DNA of 64,000 nt from JADGRB01 sp036267635. GTDB taxonomy: Bacteria; Myxococcota_A; Polyangia; Fen-1088. The stretch is from positions 1 to 64,000 of the forward strand of contig DATAVR010000129.1 of assembly GCA_036267635.1 (NCBI GenBank), read 5' to 3'. Made by a program: the position numbers and the translations under genes. How positions within the stretch are numbered: position 1 is the first letter of the stretch; the number at the start of each line of letters is the position of its first letter. The notes under the pieces are model-generated. The model saw only the letters and a program-made list of their open reading frames with translations. It had not been told where the DNA came from and did not search any database. Of this stretch, positions 31,008 to 40,070 are shown piece by piece.

Positions 31008-32378
31008 ATGAAGGGAGCTGATTCGTCCTCTGTCGCCGGCGGGCTGCGCGTCCTGATCGTCGACGACGAGAAGAACATTCGTTCGACGCTGGCGCTCTGC
31101 CTGGAGGGTCTCGGGGCAGAGGCGCTGGCCGTCGGCACCGGCGACGCCGCGCTGGCGGCGATCTCGCGGCAGCCCTACGACCTCGCCTTCGTCGATCTGG
31201 CGCTGGGGACCGAGAGCGGGCTCGATCTGCTCCCCAAGCTGCTCGGCGAGGAGGCCAGCCTGGCGATCATCCTCATCACCGCCTACGGCACGATCGAGAC
31301 GGCCGTCGAGGCGATGCGGCGGGGAGCCTGGGACTACCTGCCGAAGCCGTTCACGCCGGCGCAGATTCGCCACGTGATCGAGAAATTCAAGACCCAGCGC
31401 CACCTCACGGCCCGGGTCGCGGAGCTCGAGCGGCGCCTCGCCGACGAGGTCCCCGACGTCGAGATCAGCAGCCGCTCGGCCGCGATGCACGCGGTGCTCG
31501 ACACCGCGGCGCGCGTGGCGGCCACCGACGCCCCGGTGCTGATCACCGGCGAGAACGGGACCGGCAAGAGCATCCTGGCGCGGGCCGTCCACAATCAGAG
31601 CCCGCGGGCGGCGAACCCGTTCGTGGTCACCAACTGCCCCACGCTGTCCGAGGAGCTGCTGGCCAGCGAGCTGTTCGGCCACGTGAGGGGGGCCTTCACC
31701 GGCGCCGTCCGCGATCAGGCCGGCCGGGTCGAGGTCGCCGAAGGCGGAACCCTGTTTCTCGACGAGATCGGCGAGATTCCGCCGGCCCTGCAGAGCAAGC
31801 TGCTGCGTTTTCTCCAGGAGAAGGATTTCGAGCGCGTCGGCGAGACCCGCACCCGGCACGGCAACGTGCGCATCATCGCGGCCACCAACCGGGACCTGGA
31901 GGCCGACGTCAAGGCCGGGCGTTTCAGGGAGGATCTCTTCTATCGTTTGAACGTGGTGGAGGTGCGAATGCCGCCTTTGCGCGAGCGCCGTGAAGACATC
32001 TTGCCGTTGGCCCGCGCCTTCCTGAGCATGTTCACCCGCGCGACCCGGCCGATGGCGCCCGAGATCTCGGCGGCGGCCGCGCTGGCGCTCGAGCAGCACG
32101 ACTGGCCGGGGAACGTCCGCGAGCTCCGCAACACCATCGAACGGATCGCCATCCTCTGGCCGACCTCGGTGATCGAGCCGGAGGCGCTTCCGACCCGGGT
32201 GCCGCGCGCGGCGCAGCGCCGGCCGACCGTCGGCGGCGACTTCACCGTCGACGACGTCGAGCGCGAGCACATCCTGTCGGTGCTGGAGCGGGTCCCCAAG
32301 GTCGAGGACGCGTCGGCGCTGCTGGGGATCGACGCCTCGACGCTCTGGCGCAAACGCAAGAAGTACGAAGGGACGTAG
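31008..32378 (+). CDS. NtrC-family sigma54-dependent response regulator, probable Kdp regulator
   Basis: A 456-residue protein with receiver (residues 13-125, phosphoacceptor Asp63 in AFVDLAL, partner Asp19-Asp20), AAA+ domain with Walker A GENGTGKS, the sigma54-contact GAFTGA, Walker B GGTLFLDEIGEI and an R-finger region, and a C-terminal Fis-type helix-turn-helix (ASALLGIDASTLWRKRKKY). Classical kdp operons use KdpE, an OmpR-type factor that works with sigma70; here the gene next to kdpC is NtrC type, and a -24/-12 promoter precedes kdpF. The kinase is likely the product of 33577-35427. Confidence 0.93.
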   Translation: MKGADSSSVAGGLRVLIVDDEKNIRSTLALCLEGLGAEALAVGTGDAALAAISRQPYDLAFVDLALGTESGLDLLPKLLGEEASLAIILITAYGTIETAVEAMRRGAWDYLPKPFTPAQIRHVIEKFKTQRHLTARVAELERRLADEVPDVEISSRSAAMHAVLDTAARVAATDAPVLITGENGTGKSILARAVHNQSPRAANPFVVTNCPTLSEELLASELFGHVRGAFTGAVRDQAGRVEVAEGGTLFLDEIGEIPPALQSKLLRFLQEKDFERVGETRTRHGNVRIIAATNRDLEADVKAGRFREDLFYRLNVVEVRMPPLRERREDILPLARAFLSMFTRATRPMAPEISAAAALALEQHDWPGNVRELRNTIERIAILWPTSVIEPEALPTRVPRAAQRRPTVGGDFTVDDVEREHILSVLERVPKVEDASALLGIDASTLWRKRKKYEGT

Positions 32379-32383
32379 CGCCC

Positions 32384-33580
32384 GTGACACGGCCGGGCGA
32401 CGCCGATCGCCTCAATCGATCGGCCGGGACACGCCCCGAAGACTTCCTGGAGATGCTCCGGCGCGCCAAGCGCGGCCGGCTCAAGCTCTACATCGGGTTC
32501 GCGGCCGGGGTGGGGAAGACCTACCGGATGCTGGAGGAGGCGCACGCGCTCGAGCGCCGCGGCGTCGACGTGGTGCTGGGCTACGTCGAGACGCACGGCC
32601 GCGCCGAGACCGCCGCGCTCATCGAGGGGCTGCCCGAGGTGCCGCGCAAGACGTTCCAGTACCGCGGCGTGGCGATCGAAGAGATGGATCTCGAGGGGCT
32701 GCTGGAGCGCCGCCCGGAGATCACCATCGTCGACGAGATCGCGCACACCAACGTCCCCGGCAGCCGCAACCGCCGCCGCTACCAGGACGTGCTGGCCTTG
32801 CTCGACGCCGGGATCAACGTGATCGGCGCCTTCAACATCCAGCACCTCGAGAGCCTCAACGACGTCGTCCAGCGGGTCACCGGGGTGGCGATCCGGGAGA
32901 CGGTCCCCGACAGCTTCCTCAAGCGCGCCGACCAGGTGGTCAACCTGGATCTGGCGGTCGAGGATCTGCTGGAGCGGCTGCAGGCGGGGAAGATCTACGC
33001 CGCTGACAAGGTCCCTTGGGCGCTGGAGCACTTCTTCAAGGACCGGCACCTGGCGACGCTGCGCGAGCTCGCGCTGCGCGAGGTGGCGGAGAGCCTCGAT
33101 CGCGGCGATCGCCGGCGAAACAGCGAGGCCGAGCAGAGCGAGGGCGAGTCAACGCGTGGCAACGCCGTCAGCGGCCGGGTGATGGTCTGCATGTCTTCGT
33201 TCCCCACCCGCGCCGGCGCTCTCCTCCGACGCGGCTCGCGCTTCGCCGGCCGGCTCAACACCGACTGGTTCGTGGTCTACGTGGAGACGCCGCGGGAGGC
33301 GCCGCACCTGATCGACGCCGAGGCGCAACGCCATCTGCTGGCCAACGCGGAGAGCGCGCGCGAGCTCGGCGCCGAGGTGGTGCACATCAAGGCCGACGAT
33401 CCGGTCTCGGCGCTGCTCGACTTCGCCCGCTCCCACGGCGTCGGCCAGATCATCGTCGGCCGCTCCCGCGCTGCCTGGTGGCGGCAGCTCCTCGGCCGGA
33501 CGGTCGCCATCCGACTGGTTCAGGAGGCGGAAGGCTTCGACGTCCTCATCGCCTCCATCGACGAGGAGCAGCCCAAGTGA
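32384..33580 (+). CDS. kdpD: KdpD-type sensor protein without kinase (KdpD-N plus universal stress domain)
   Basis: A 398-residue protein equal to the cytoplasmic N-terminal half of KdpD. The KdpD domain spans about residues 30-235 with Walker A GFAAGVGKT (38-46), YVETHGR, VDEIAHTNVPGSRN and AFNIQHLESLND; a universal-stress domain follows (about 260-395, ending VGQIIVGRSRAAWW, the ATP loop). The membrane part and histidine kinase of full KdpD are absent. GTG start; the stop overlaps the GTG of the kinase gene by 4 bp, suggesting that the two chains act together like a split KdpD. Confidence 0.92.
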   Translation: MTRPGDADRLNRSAGTRPEDFLEMLRRAKRGRLKLYIGFAAGVGKTYRMLEEAHALERRGVDVVLGYVETHGRAETAALIEGLPEVPRKTFQYRGVAIEEMDLEGLLERRPEITIVDEIAHTNVPGSRNRRRYQDVLALLDAGINVIGAFNIQHLESLNDVVQRVTGVAIRETVPDSFLKRADQVVNLDLAVEDLLERLQAGKIYAADKVPWALEHFFKDRHLATLRELALREVAESLDRGDRRRNSEAEQSEGESTRGNAVSGRVMVCMSSFPTRAGALLRRGSRFAGRLNTDWFVVYVETPREAPHLIDAEAQRHLLANAESARELGAEVVHIKADDPVSALLDFARSHGVGQIIVGRSRAAWWRQLLGRTVAIRLVQEAEGFDVLIASIDEEQPK

Positions 33581-35427
33581 CGTTGCGCGCGAAGATCCTC
33601 CTGGCGCAGACGCCGCTCGCCGGCGCGCTGGTCCTGATCGCGCTTCTCTCGGCGTTCACCAGCGCGGCGCTGGGGCGCAACGCCGCCTCGATCCTGCAGG
33701 ACAACTACCGCAGCGTGCTGGCCGCCGAGCGGATGAAGGAGGCGCTGGAACGGATCGACAGCGCCGCGATGTTCATCGTCGCCGGCGAGCGCAAGCGCGG
33801 GCTCGCGCAGGCCGAGCAGAACATCGTCCGGTTCGAGCTGGCGCTCGAGACCCAGCAGAGCAACATCACCGAGCGCGGCGAGCCGGAAGCGACCGCGGTG
33901 CTCCGGCGCGACTGGACCGACTACCGCGCTGCCTACGTCCGCTTCACCGCCGGGACCGAGCAGGCGGCGCTGGAGGCCGACTACTTCCGGACGTTGAACC
34001 CGCTTTTCGTCAACACCAAGGACGCGGCCGACCGGATCCTCGACCTCAATCAGGACGCCATGGTGCGCAAGCGCGACCAGGCGCGCCGCGCCTCCGAACG
34101 CTCCAACGCGGTCATGATCGCCACCGCGCTGCTGGCCTCGCTCTTCGGCCTGGTGGCGTCGACGGTGCTGACGCGCCGGATCCTGAGCCCACTCTCCATC
34201 CTCGGGCAGACCGCCCGTCGGCTCGGCGAGGGGGACATGGAGGTGCGGGCCAAGGTGAGCCGCCAGGACGAGATCGGCACGCTGGCCCGCGACTTCAACC
34301 TGATGGCCGACCGCCTGGCCCAGTACCGCCACAGCTCGCTGGGCGAGCTCCTGCAGGCGCAGCAGCAGGCCCAGGCCGCGATCGACAGCCTCCCCGATCC
34401 GGTGCTGATCTTCGACCTCGAGGGGCGGCTCCTGAGCGGCAACCGCGCCGCCGAGCGGATCCTACACGTCACCGTGGAGGAGGCGACCGGCGCGCCGCTG
34501 GCCCGTGCCGAGCCCCAAATCAGAGCGCTCGTCGATCGGGTGCGTCAGAAGGCGCTGGCCGACGAGGCCGGTTACGTTCCGGCCGGCTTCGACGAGGCGG
34601 TTCGGGTCTCGATGTCCGGCAGCGACGGAAACGACCTCTTTTTGCTGCCGCGCGCCTCGCGCGTCACCACCGAGCAGGGCGGTCTGGTCGGCGTCACCAT
34701 CATCTTGCAGGACGTCACGCGCGTGCTCCGGTTCGACGAGCTCAAGAACAACCTGGTCGCCACCGTGGCGCACGAGTTCCGCACGCCGCTCACCTCGCTG
34801 CGCATGGCGGTCCACCTCTGCGCCGAGGAGAGCGTCGGCCCGCTCAACGACAAGCAGCTCGATCTGATGCAGGCGGCGCGGCAAGACACCGAGCGGCTCC
34901 AGCAGATCGTGGACGATCTGCTCGATCTCTCCCGCATCCAATCGGGTCGAATGGAGCTGCACCGCCGCCGGGTCAGCGCCGAGTCGCTGGTGCGCGAGGC
35001 GGTGCTGCCTTTCGGCAGCGCCGCGCGCGACAAGAACGTCACCCTCAAGACCGAGCTTTTCCCGGGCCTCGGCGAGATCGACGTCGACACCGAACGGATG
35101 CAGCTGGTGCTGGCCAACCTGATCAGCAACGCCATCCGCTACACGCCGACCGGCGGGTCCGTCGTCGTTCGCGGGCGGCGTGGCGATTCGAACGGCGCCA
35201 CCATTTTCATCGACGTTCAGGACACCGGCCCCGGCATTCCCAAGCAGTACCAGACCGCCGTGTTCGACAAGTTCTTCCGCATGCCGGGCAGCGGCTCGGG
35301 CGGCGCCGGCCTCGGCCTCTACATCGCCAAGGAGATCGCCCTGGCGCACGGCGCGCGCCTCACCCTCACCAGCGAGGCCGGCCAGGGGAGCCAGTTCACC
35401 GTCGAGCTGCCGACCGCCGGCGAATGA
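33577..35427 (+). CDS. Membrane histidine kinase with HAMP and PAS domains, partner of the split KdpD
   Basis: A 616-residue kinase. Two membrane helices bracket a periplasmic four-helix-type sensor (residues about 10-30 and 180-200); HAMP follows (RRILSPLSILGQTARRLGEGD), then a PAS domain (IDSLPDPVLIFDLEGRLLSGN), DHp with His399 in VAHEFRTPLTSLR, and a HATPase with NLISNAIRYTPTGG, DTGPGIP and GGAGLGLYIAKEI. Start GTG 33577 overlaps the KdpD-type gene and gives the first helix. It supplies the kinase that the upstream KdpD fragment lacks and is probably the phosphodonor for the NtrC-type regulator. Confidence 0.92.
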   Translation: MTLRAKILLAQTPLAGALVLIALLSAFTSAALGRNAASILQDNYRSVLAAERMKEALERIDSAAMFIVAGERKRGLAQAEQNIVRFELALETQQSNITERGEPEATAVLRRDWTDYRAAYVRFTAGTEQAALEADYFRTLNPLFVNTKDAADRILDLNQDAMVRKRDQARRASERSNAVMIATALLASLFGLVASTVLTRRILSPLSILGQTARRLGEGDMEVRAKVSRQDEIGTLARDFNLMADRLAQYRHSSLGELLQAQQQAQAAIDSLPDPVLIFDLEGRLLSGNRAAERILHVTVEEATGAPLARAEPQIRALVDRVRQKALADEAGYVPAGFDEAVRVSMSGSDGNDLFLLPRASRVTTEQGGLVGVTIILQDVTRVLRFDELKNNLVATVAHEFRTPLTSLRMAVHLCAEESVGPLNDKQLDLMQAARQDTERLQQIVDDLLDLSRIQSGRMELHRRRVSAESLVREAVLPFGSAARDKNVTLKTELFPGLGEIDVDTERMQLVLANLISNAIRYTPTGGSVVVRGRRGDSNGATIFIDVQDTGPGIPKQYQTAVFDKFFRMPGSGSGGAGLGLYIAKEIALAHGARLTLTSEAGQGSQFTVELPTAGE

Positions 35428-35479
35428 GGCCGCCCTCTCTTGGTCTCTCAGGCGCGCGATAGAGGTTAGACTCACGCGC

Positions 35480-36235
35480 ATGCCGTCCGACGACGATCAT
35501 CCGACCGGGCTCGCCCGGCCCGACCGCGCTGCGCTGGCGCGGGTGCATGATGCGCGCGAGCGGGCGATCGCCGTGCTCTCCGACGGGTTTGCCAACGACG
35601 CGCTCGACGTCGACGAGTTCGAGCGGCGAGTGACGCTGGCGCACACCTTGGAGTCGCCCCAGGAGATCGCCGCGCTGACCGCCGATCTGCCGGCCTCGAC
35701 GACGGCGCTCGCCTCGGCGCCGTCGTCGGTCGCCCTGGCGCCCCCGACAGCCGACGACGGCGCCCCGCCGGAAACGGTCTACGCCATCTTCGGCGGCGTG
35801 GAGCGGCGGGGGACCTGGACCGTGCCGCGCCGCTGGCGGGTCCTGGCCGCCTTCGGCGGCGCCGCGCTCGATCTGCGCGAGGCGCGGTTTCCGACCGGCG
35901 TCATCGATCTGGAGGTGAAGGCGCTTTGCGGCGGCGTGCAGATCGTGGTGCCGCCCGGGCTGGCGGTCGAGGTGCACGGCACCGCGATCATGGGCGGCTT
36001 CCAGAACGTGAACCGCGCGCCGGCCCACCCCGATCCGGACGCGCCGCTCTTGCGCGTGAGGGGCCTGGCCGTCATGGGCGGCGTCGAGATCACCATGCGC
36101 CTGCCGGGAGAGAGCGAGCGCCAGGCCCACCGCCGGCGAAAGATCGAATCGCGCCAGCAGCGGCGCGCGCTGCGCGACGAGCGCCGCGAGGACCGGCGGC
36201 ACCAGCGCGCCCTCGATCGCCTCCGCGACGAGTAG
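35480..36235 (+). CDS. DUF1707-LiaF-like cell envelope stress protein
   Basis: A 251-residue cytoplasmic-looking protein. Residues about 20-65 form a DUF1707 (SHOCT-like) segment: ARERAIAVLSDGFANDALDVDEFERRVTLA. Residues 95-215 resemble the C-terminal domain of LiaF: VYAIFGGVERRGTW, LAAFGGAALDLREA, GVQIVVPPGLAVEVHG and GLAVMGGVEI. The last 40 residues are very Arg-rich. LiaF-like domains regulate envelope stress responses in Gram-positives; the role here is unknown. ATG 35480 is the first codon of the conserved region. Confidence 0.78.
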   Translation: MPSDDDHPTGLARPDRAALARVHDARERAIAVLSDGFANDALDVDEFERRVTLAHTLESPQEIAALTADLPASTTALASAPSSVALAPPTADDGAPPETVYAIFGGVERRGTWTVPRRWRVLAAFGGAALDLREARFPTGVIDLEVKALCGGVQIVVPPGLAVEVHGTAIMGGFQNVNRAPAHPDPDAPLLRVRGLAVMGGVEITMRLPGESERQAHRRRKIESRQQRRALRDERREDRRHQRALDRLRDE

Positions 36236-36241
36236 ACGATC

Positions 36242-37444
36242 GTGCAGCTTCTCCCGCTGCTGACGGTGGTGCTCGCGGCGGCGGCTCTCTACGCCGTCAA
36301 CCGCAAGCTGGGGGGCCTGCCGGCCACCATCGGCGTGACGGTCTGGGCGCTGGTGGCGTCGCTGGCGCTGGTGGCGGCCGGGGCCCTCGGCTCGCCCGTC
36401 CACGACTTCGCGCGCCAGCTCGTGTCACGCCTGAATTTCCGCAAGATGCTGCTCGACGGGATGCTGACCCTGCTGTTGTTCGCCGGGGCGCTGGAGGTCG
36501 ATCTCGACGCCCTCCTCGGCGAAAAAGCGCTGGTCGGCGTGCTGGCGACGGTCGGGGTAGCGATCTCGACGGCGATCGTCGGGGCGCTGACGTTCTTGAT
36601 GGCGCGGGTCTGCCGCCTCCCTATCAGTTTTCAAGAGAGCCTGCTGTTCGGGGCGATCGTCTCGCCGACCGATCCGATCGCCGTCATCGGCATGCTGCGG
36701 ACCGCACGCGCGCCGAAGCGGCTCGAGGTTCAGATGGCCGGCGAGTCGCTGTTCAACGACGCGGTCGGCGTGGTGGTCTGCTTCACCCTCCTCGCGATCG
36801 CCGCCGGCCGCACCGTCGGCGTCGGCGCGGTTTCGCTCTCTTTCGTCGAAGAGGTCGCCGGCGGCGCGGCCTTTGGCCTCGGCGCAGGATGGATTGCCAG
36901 GAAGATTCTCTTTTCGCGCGACCGCTCTCTCCTCGCCATTTTGATGACCCTCGCGATCGCCGTCGGGCTCGGCCCACTCGCTGAGCGTCTCCACGCCTCC
37001 GGCTATTTGGCGGTCATCATCGCGGGACTCATGCTGGGCGGTTTCCGGACCACCTCACGCCTCCGCCAGTTCTGGGACCTCCTCGGCGATGTCCTCAACG
37101 TCGTCCTCTTCACCATGGTCGGGTTCCAGGTGCTGGTGATCCCGTTCACGATGCGCGTGCTCCTCGCCGGCCTGCTGGCCATCCCGGTTGTGCTCCTCGC
37201 GCGCCTGGCCGTCGTCGGGGGAACGCTGGCTCCCTTCGCCCAGCGCTTGAGCTTGCCGCCCCGCTCGATCGCCATCCTCACCTGGGGGGGGTTGCGCGGC
37301 GGCCTGGCGATCGCGCTCGCGCTCTCGATCGGCCCGGAGATCCCGGCCGCGCCGATTCTCCTGGCGATGACCTACGTGGTGGTCCTCTTCTCGATCGTCG
37401 TGCAGGGGTTGACCTTCAGGCGTCTGCTGCCGCCTCCGACGTAA
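36242..37444 (+). CDS. Na+(K+)/H+ antiporter, CPA1 (NhaP-like)
   Basis: A 400-residue transporter with about 12 hydrophobic helices. CPA1 marks are LLLFAGALEVDLDALL near the start, ESLLFGAIVSPTDPIAV (helix with the Asp pair region), MAGESLFNDAVGVVV with the essential Asp, and LTWGGLRGGLAIALALS. The GTG start at 36242 has weak upstream signals, but no shorter start keeps the first helix. It sits after the LiaF-like gene with 6 bp between them and may be in its operon. Confidence 0.9.
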   Translation: MQLLPLLTVVLAAAALYAVNRKLGGLPATIGVTVWALVASLALVAAGALGSPVHDFARQLVSRLNFRKMLLDGMLTLLLFAGALEVDLDALLGEKALVGVLATVGVAISTAIVGALTFLMARVCRLPISFQESLLFGAIVSPTDPIAVIGMLRTARAPKRLEVQMAGESLFNDAVGVVVCFTLLAIAAGRTVGVGAVSLSFVEEVAGGAAFGLGAGWIARKILFSRDRSLLAILMTLAIAVGLGPLAERLHASGYLAVIIAGLMLGGFRTTSRLRQFWDLLGDVLNVVLFTMVGFQVLVIPFTMRVLLAGLLAIPVVLLARLAVVGGTLAPFAQRLSLPPRSIAILTWGGLRGGLAIALALSIGPEIPAAPILLAMTYVVVLFSIVVQGLTFRRLLPPPT

Positions 37445-37454
37445 TATCCACCGC

Positions 37455-38504
37455 ATGCGCAGCCTTGCTTCCCTCTCCGTCCTCCTCTTCGTTCTGAGCC
37501 TGTCATTCGTCGCCTGCGTGATCCCGCCGGGACCGACCACCATCCCCAGCTCCGGCGTCGCCGGGCAACCGCGGGCCAGCATGACCTCCCCGCGCGACAA
37601 GGGCGAGAACCCGTTCAAGAACGTCTACTGGGTGCTCGATCCCGAGTCGAACGCCCGCCGCACCGCCGATCAATGGCGCGCCACCCGTCCCGACGACGCC
37701 GTTGCGATGGAGAAGATCGCCGGCCAGCCCGCTGCGGCCTGGATGGGAAACTGGTTCCCGCAGATCGAAAACGCCGTCAAGACCTACGTCTGGAGCCGCA
37801 CGCGCGGCGGCGGCCTGCCGGTGATGATCCTCTACAACCTCCCCTACCGCGACTGCGGCGGCTATTCGGCCGGAGGCGCCGGCTCGGCGGCCGGCTACCG
37901 CAAGTGGATCGACGGCGTCGCGGCCGGCGTCGGCTCGCGGCGCGCCGTCTTCATCCTCGAGCCGGACGGCCTGCCGCTCATGACCAAGTGCCTGAAGCCC
38001 GACAAGCAGCAGGAGCGCGTGGAGATGATCCACTATGCCGTCGAGAAGCTGATGTCGCTGCCCGGCGCCGCCGTCTACCTCGACGCCGGCCATTCGGCCT
38101 GGGTGCCGGCCGCCGAGATGGCGCCGCGCCTCAAGGCGGCCGGGATCGATCTGGCCGACGGGTTCTCGCTCAACGTCTCGAACTACCAGGCGACGCCCGA
38201 TCTGCTGAGGTATGGGCACGCGCTTTCGGCGTTGCTCGGAGGCAAGCACTTCATCATCGACACCAGCCGCAACGGCAACGGCGCTCCGCAGGGGGTCTCG
38301 GGCGATGACGAGCGCGCCTGGTGCAACCCCGACGGCCGCGCCCTCGGCACGCCGCCCACCACCAACACCGGCGACCCGCTGTGCGACGCGTTCTATTGGC
38401 TCAAGCCGCCCGGGGAGTCGGACGGCCGTTGCAACCATGGCCCGGCGGCCGGCAACTGGTGGCCCCAGAAGGCGCTGGAGATGGCCCGCAACGCCAAATG
38501 GTGA
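37455..38504 (+). CDS. Glycoside hydrolase family 6 (cellulase/cellobiohydrolase-type)
   Basis: A 349-residue exported enzyme with a signal ending near SFVAC; the Cys could be a lipoprotein site, but the -3 position is Phe, so this is uncertain. GH6 landmarks are VYWVLDPESNARR, MILYNLPYRDCGGYSAGG (with the Asp of the general acid), FILEPDGLPLM, VYLDAGHSAWV and IDTSRNGNG. Cellulose is the normal substrate of the family. It is followed after 15 bp by the convergent TerB-like gene. Confidence 0.9.
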   Translation: MRSLASLSVLLFVLSLSFVACVIPPGPTTIPSSGVAGQPRASMTSPRDKGENPFKNVYWVLDPESNARRTADQWRATRPDDAVAMEKIAGQPAAAWMGNWFPQIENAVKTYVWSRTRGGGLPVMILYNLPYRDCGGYSAGGAGSAAGYRKWIDGVAAGVGSRRAVFILEPDGLPLMTKCLKPDKQQERVEMIHYAVEKLMSLPGAAVYLDAGHSAWVPAAEMAPRLKAAGIDLADGFSLNVSNYQATPDLLRYGHALSALLGGKHFIIDTSRNGNGAPQGVSGDDERAWCNPDGRALGTPPTTNTGDPLCDAFYWLKPPGESDGRCNHGPAAGNWWPQKALEMARNAKW

Positions 38505-38519
38505 AGAGCAGCGTCGCGG

Positions 38520-38957
38520 CTACCCGCCGTATCTGAGCCGATCGAGATCGTCGCCGAGGTCGACCTCCTCGACGATGTCGACCACCAACTCTTGAAAGTC
38601 TTCCGGCGGGAGCCCCAGACCCTCGCCGACCGCGCGCAGCTGGGCGTCCTCGGCGAAGTCGATCTCCCCGTCGGAGGCGTGCACGGCGGCGCAGAGCTCG
38701 ACGAGCCGCTTCTTCAGATCCTTGGGGTCCTTGGCGAACGAGGCCAGGGTCTTCGGGCGGTCGAACTTCTTCGGATCGAACTCGTCGATGCGGAAGTCCA
38801 GGTCCATCGGCAGCGTCTGGACGTCCAGGATCTCGCGCAGGAGGCGCCTGACCGCCATCTTCTCCTCGCCCTCCAGATGATCGTCCGCGTAGGCGGCGTC
38901 CATGAGTAAATCGGCGAGCAACGGCAATCGGTCCGGGAGTTGGTCTTTCAGACTCAT
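38520..38957 (-). CDS. TerB-like family protein
   Basis: A 145-residue, acidic, all-helical protein. LLMDAAYADDHLEGEEKMAVRRLL and CAAVHASDGEIDFAEDAQLRAV are two related helical hairpins with the acidic DGxI/DDHLxxxE spacing of TerB-type (TerB_C/DUF) metal-binding domains. ATG 38957 has a GGAGAT site. Tellurite resistance should not be assumed; many TerB-like proteins have other, unknown roles. Confidence 0.68.
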   Translation of the reverse strand: MSLKDQLPDRLPLLADLLMDAAYADDHLEGEEKMAVRRLLREILDVQTLPMDLDFRIDEFDPKKFDRPKTLASFAKDPKDLKKRLVELCAAVHASDGEIDFAEDAQLRAVGEGLGLPPEDFQELVVDIVEEVDLGDDLDRLRYGG

Positions 38958-39041
38958 GGTGCGATCTCCCGCCGCCGCGGCTCCGCTGTCAAGCGACGCC
39001 TGGTCCCTCAAGTCCCCCGCGCGCCCGTCGATGCTGATCTC

Positions 39042-39140
39042 ATGACCCGAGCCCTCATCGCCGTGCTGCTCCTGGCGATCCCCTTCATCACCTCGGTCGT
39101 CCTCGGCCGACGCGCCGGCCACCCCGACGCCGGCGGGTAA
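39042..39140 (+). CDS. Possible 32-residue single-helix peptide
   Basis: A short frame encodes one hydrophobic helix (ALIAVLLLAIPFITSVVLG) flanked by Arg residues. There is no clear ribosome site, and the frame remains open upstream. It is a plausible small membrane protein, but no family is recognised. Confidence 0.3.
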   Translation: MTRALIAVLLLAIPFITSVVLGRRAGHPDAGG

Positions 39141-39230
39141 CCCAGCGGCCCTCGCAAGCTACGCGCTGCGGCAGACCTCATCCGAACCCCCGTTGGCAAA
39201 GCGCCCGCGGGGCGCTAATCTACGGACGCC

Positions 39231-39470
39231 ATGGACCAGGCGCCCGATTCGAGCACGAACGCCGCACAGGCCACGGCGCTCTCCAATTCCTGGGACGCCT
39301 GGGACAATTACTACAAGCAGGCCTCCCGTCGGCGGCGCGCGATGGGCGGCGGCGGACGGCAGCTGCGGGAAGAGAAGCGGCGGCGGCGGATTCGCGAGCG
39401 GCTCGGCCTGGCGATCTCGGCGGCTCTCGTCGGTGGCCTCACGCTCGTCTTTTATCTCGTCCTCCGCTGA
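39231..39470 (+). CDS. Small single-helix membrane protein
   Basis: A 79-residue protein: an acidic N-terminus, an Arg-rich stretch (RRRRAMGGGGRQLREEKRRRR), then one C-terminal helix (LGLAISAALVGGLTLVFYLVL). This is a tail-anchor-like layout with the basic stretch placing most of the chain in the cytoplasm. No family recognised. Convergent with rdgB, 12 bp between stops. Confidence 0.5.
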   Translation: MDQAPDSSTNAAQATALSNSWDAWDNYYKQASRRRRAMGGGGRQLREEKRRRRIRERLGLAISAALVGGLTLVFYLVLR

Positions 39471-39482
39471 GCGCGGTCGTCC

Positions 39483-40070
39483 TCACCCGCTGAGCGCGGT
39501 CGCCAGGGCGTGGAACGCCGCGGCCCGGTGGGAGAGCCGATTTTTTTCCTCGAGCGGCAGCTCGGCCATCGTCCGCCCGACCAAGGGGACGAGAAAAAGC
39601 GGGTCGTAGCCAAAGCCCCCCTCCCCGCGCGGCGCCTCGAGGATCTCGCCGGCGCAGGCGCCGTCGCGCACGATCTCGATCCCGCGCGCCGGATCGACGA
39701 ACACCGCCACGCAACGAAACCTGGCCCCGCGGCGCGCCGGCGCCACCTCGCGCAGCGCCGCCAGCAGCTGGGCGTTGTTCTGAGCGTCGTCGGCGCCCGG
39801 CCCGGCATAGCGGGCCGAATAGACCCCCGGCGCGCCGTCGAGCGCGTCGACCTCCAGCCCCGAATCGTCGGCGATCGCCGGAAGGCCGGTGGCACGCGCG
39901 GCCTGGCGGGCCTTGGCGAGTGCGTTCTCCTCGAACGTCACGCCGTCCTCTCGCAGCTCGGCGTCGGGCGCCAGCTCGTCGATCGTGCAGAGGTCGAGCC
40001 TGACCCCGGCGAGCAAGGGAATGATCTCCCTCAGCTTGCCCCGGTTGCGGGTGGCGACGACGACCTTCAC
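39483..40070 (-). CDS. rdgB: Non-canonical purine NTP pyrophosphatase (RdgB/HAM1)
   Basis: A 195-residue enzyme that removes inosine and xanthosine triphosphates from the nucleotide pool. N-terminal ATRNRGKLREI carries the nucleotide loop (Thr7-Arg8-Asn9), followed by TFEENALAKARQAA, DDSGLEVDALDGAPGVYSAR and GEGGFGYDPLF, all RdgB signatures. Its ATG overlaps the stop of rph by 4 bp, an operon found in many bacteria. Confidence 0.95.
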   Translation of the reverse strand: MKVVVATRNRGKLREIIPLLAGVRLDLCTIDELAPDAELREDGVTFEENALAKARQAARATGLPAIADDSGLEVDALDGAPGVYSARYAGPGADDAQNNAQLLAALREVAPARRGARFRCVAVFVDPARGIEIVRDGACAGEILEAPRGEGGFGYDPLFLVPLVGRTMAELPLEEKNRLSHRAAAFHALATALSG

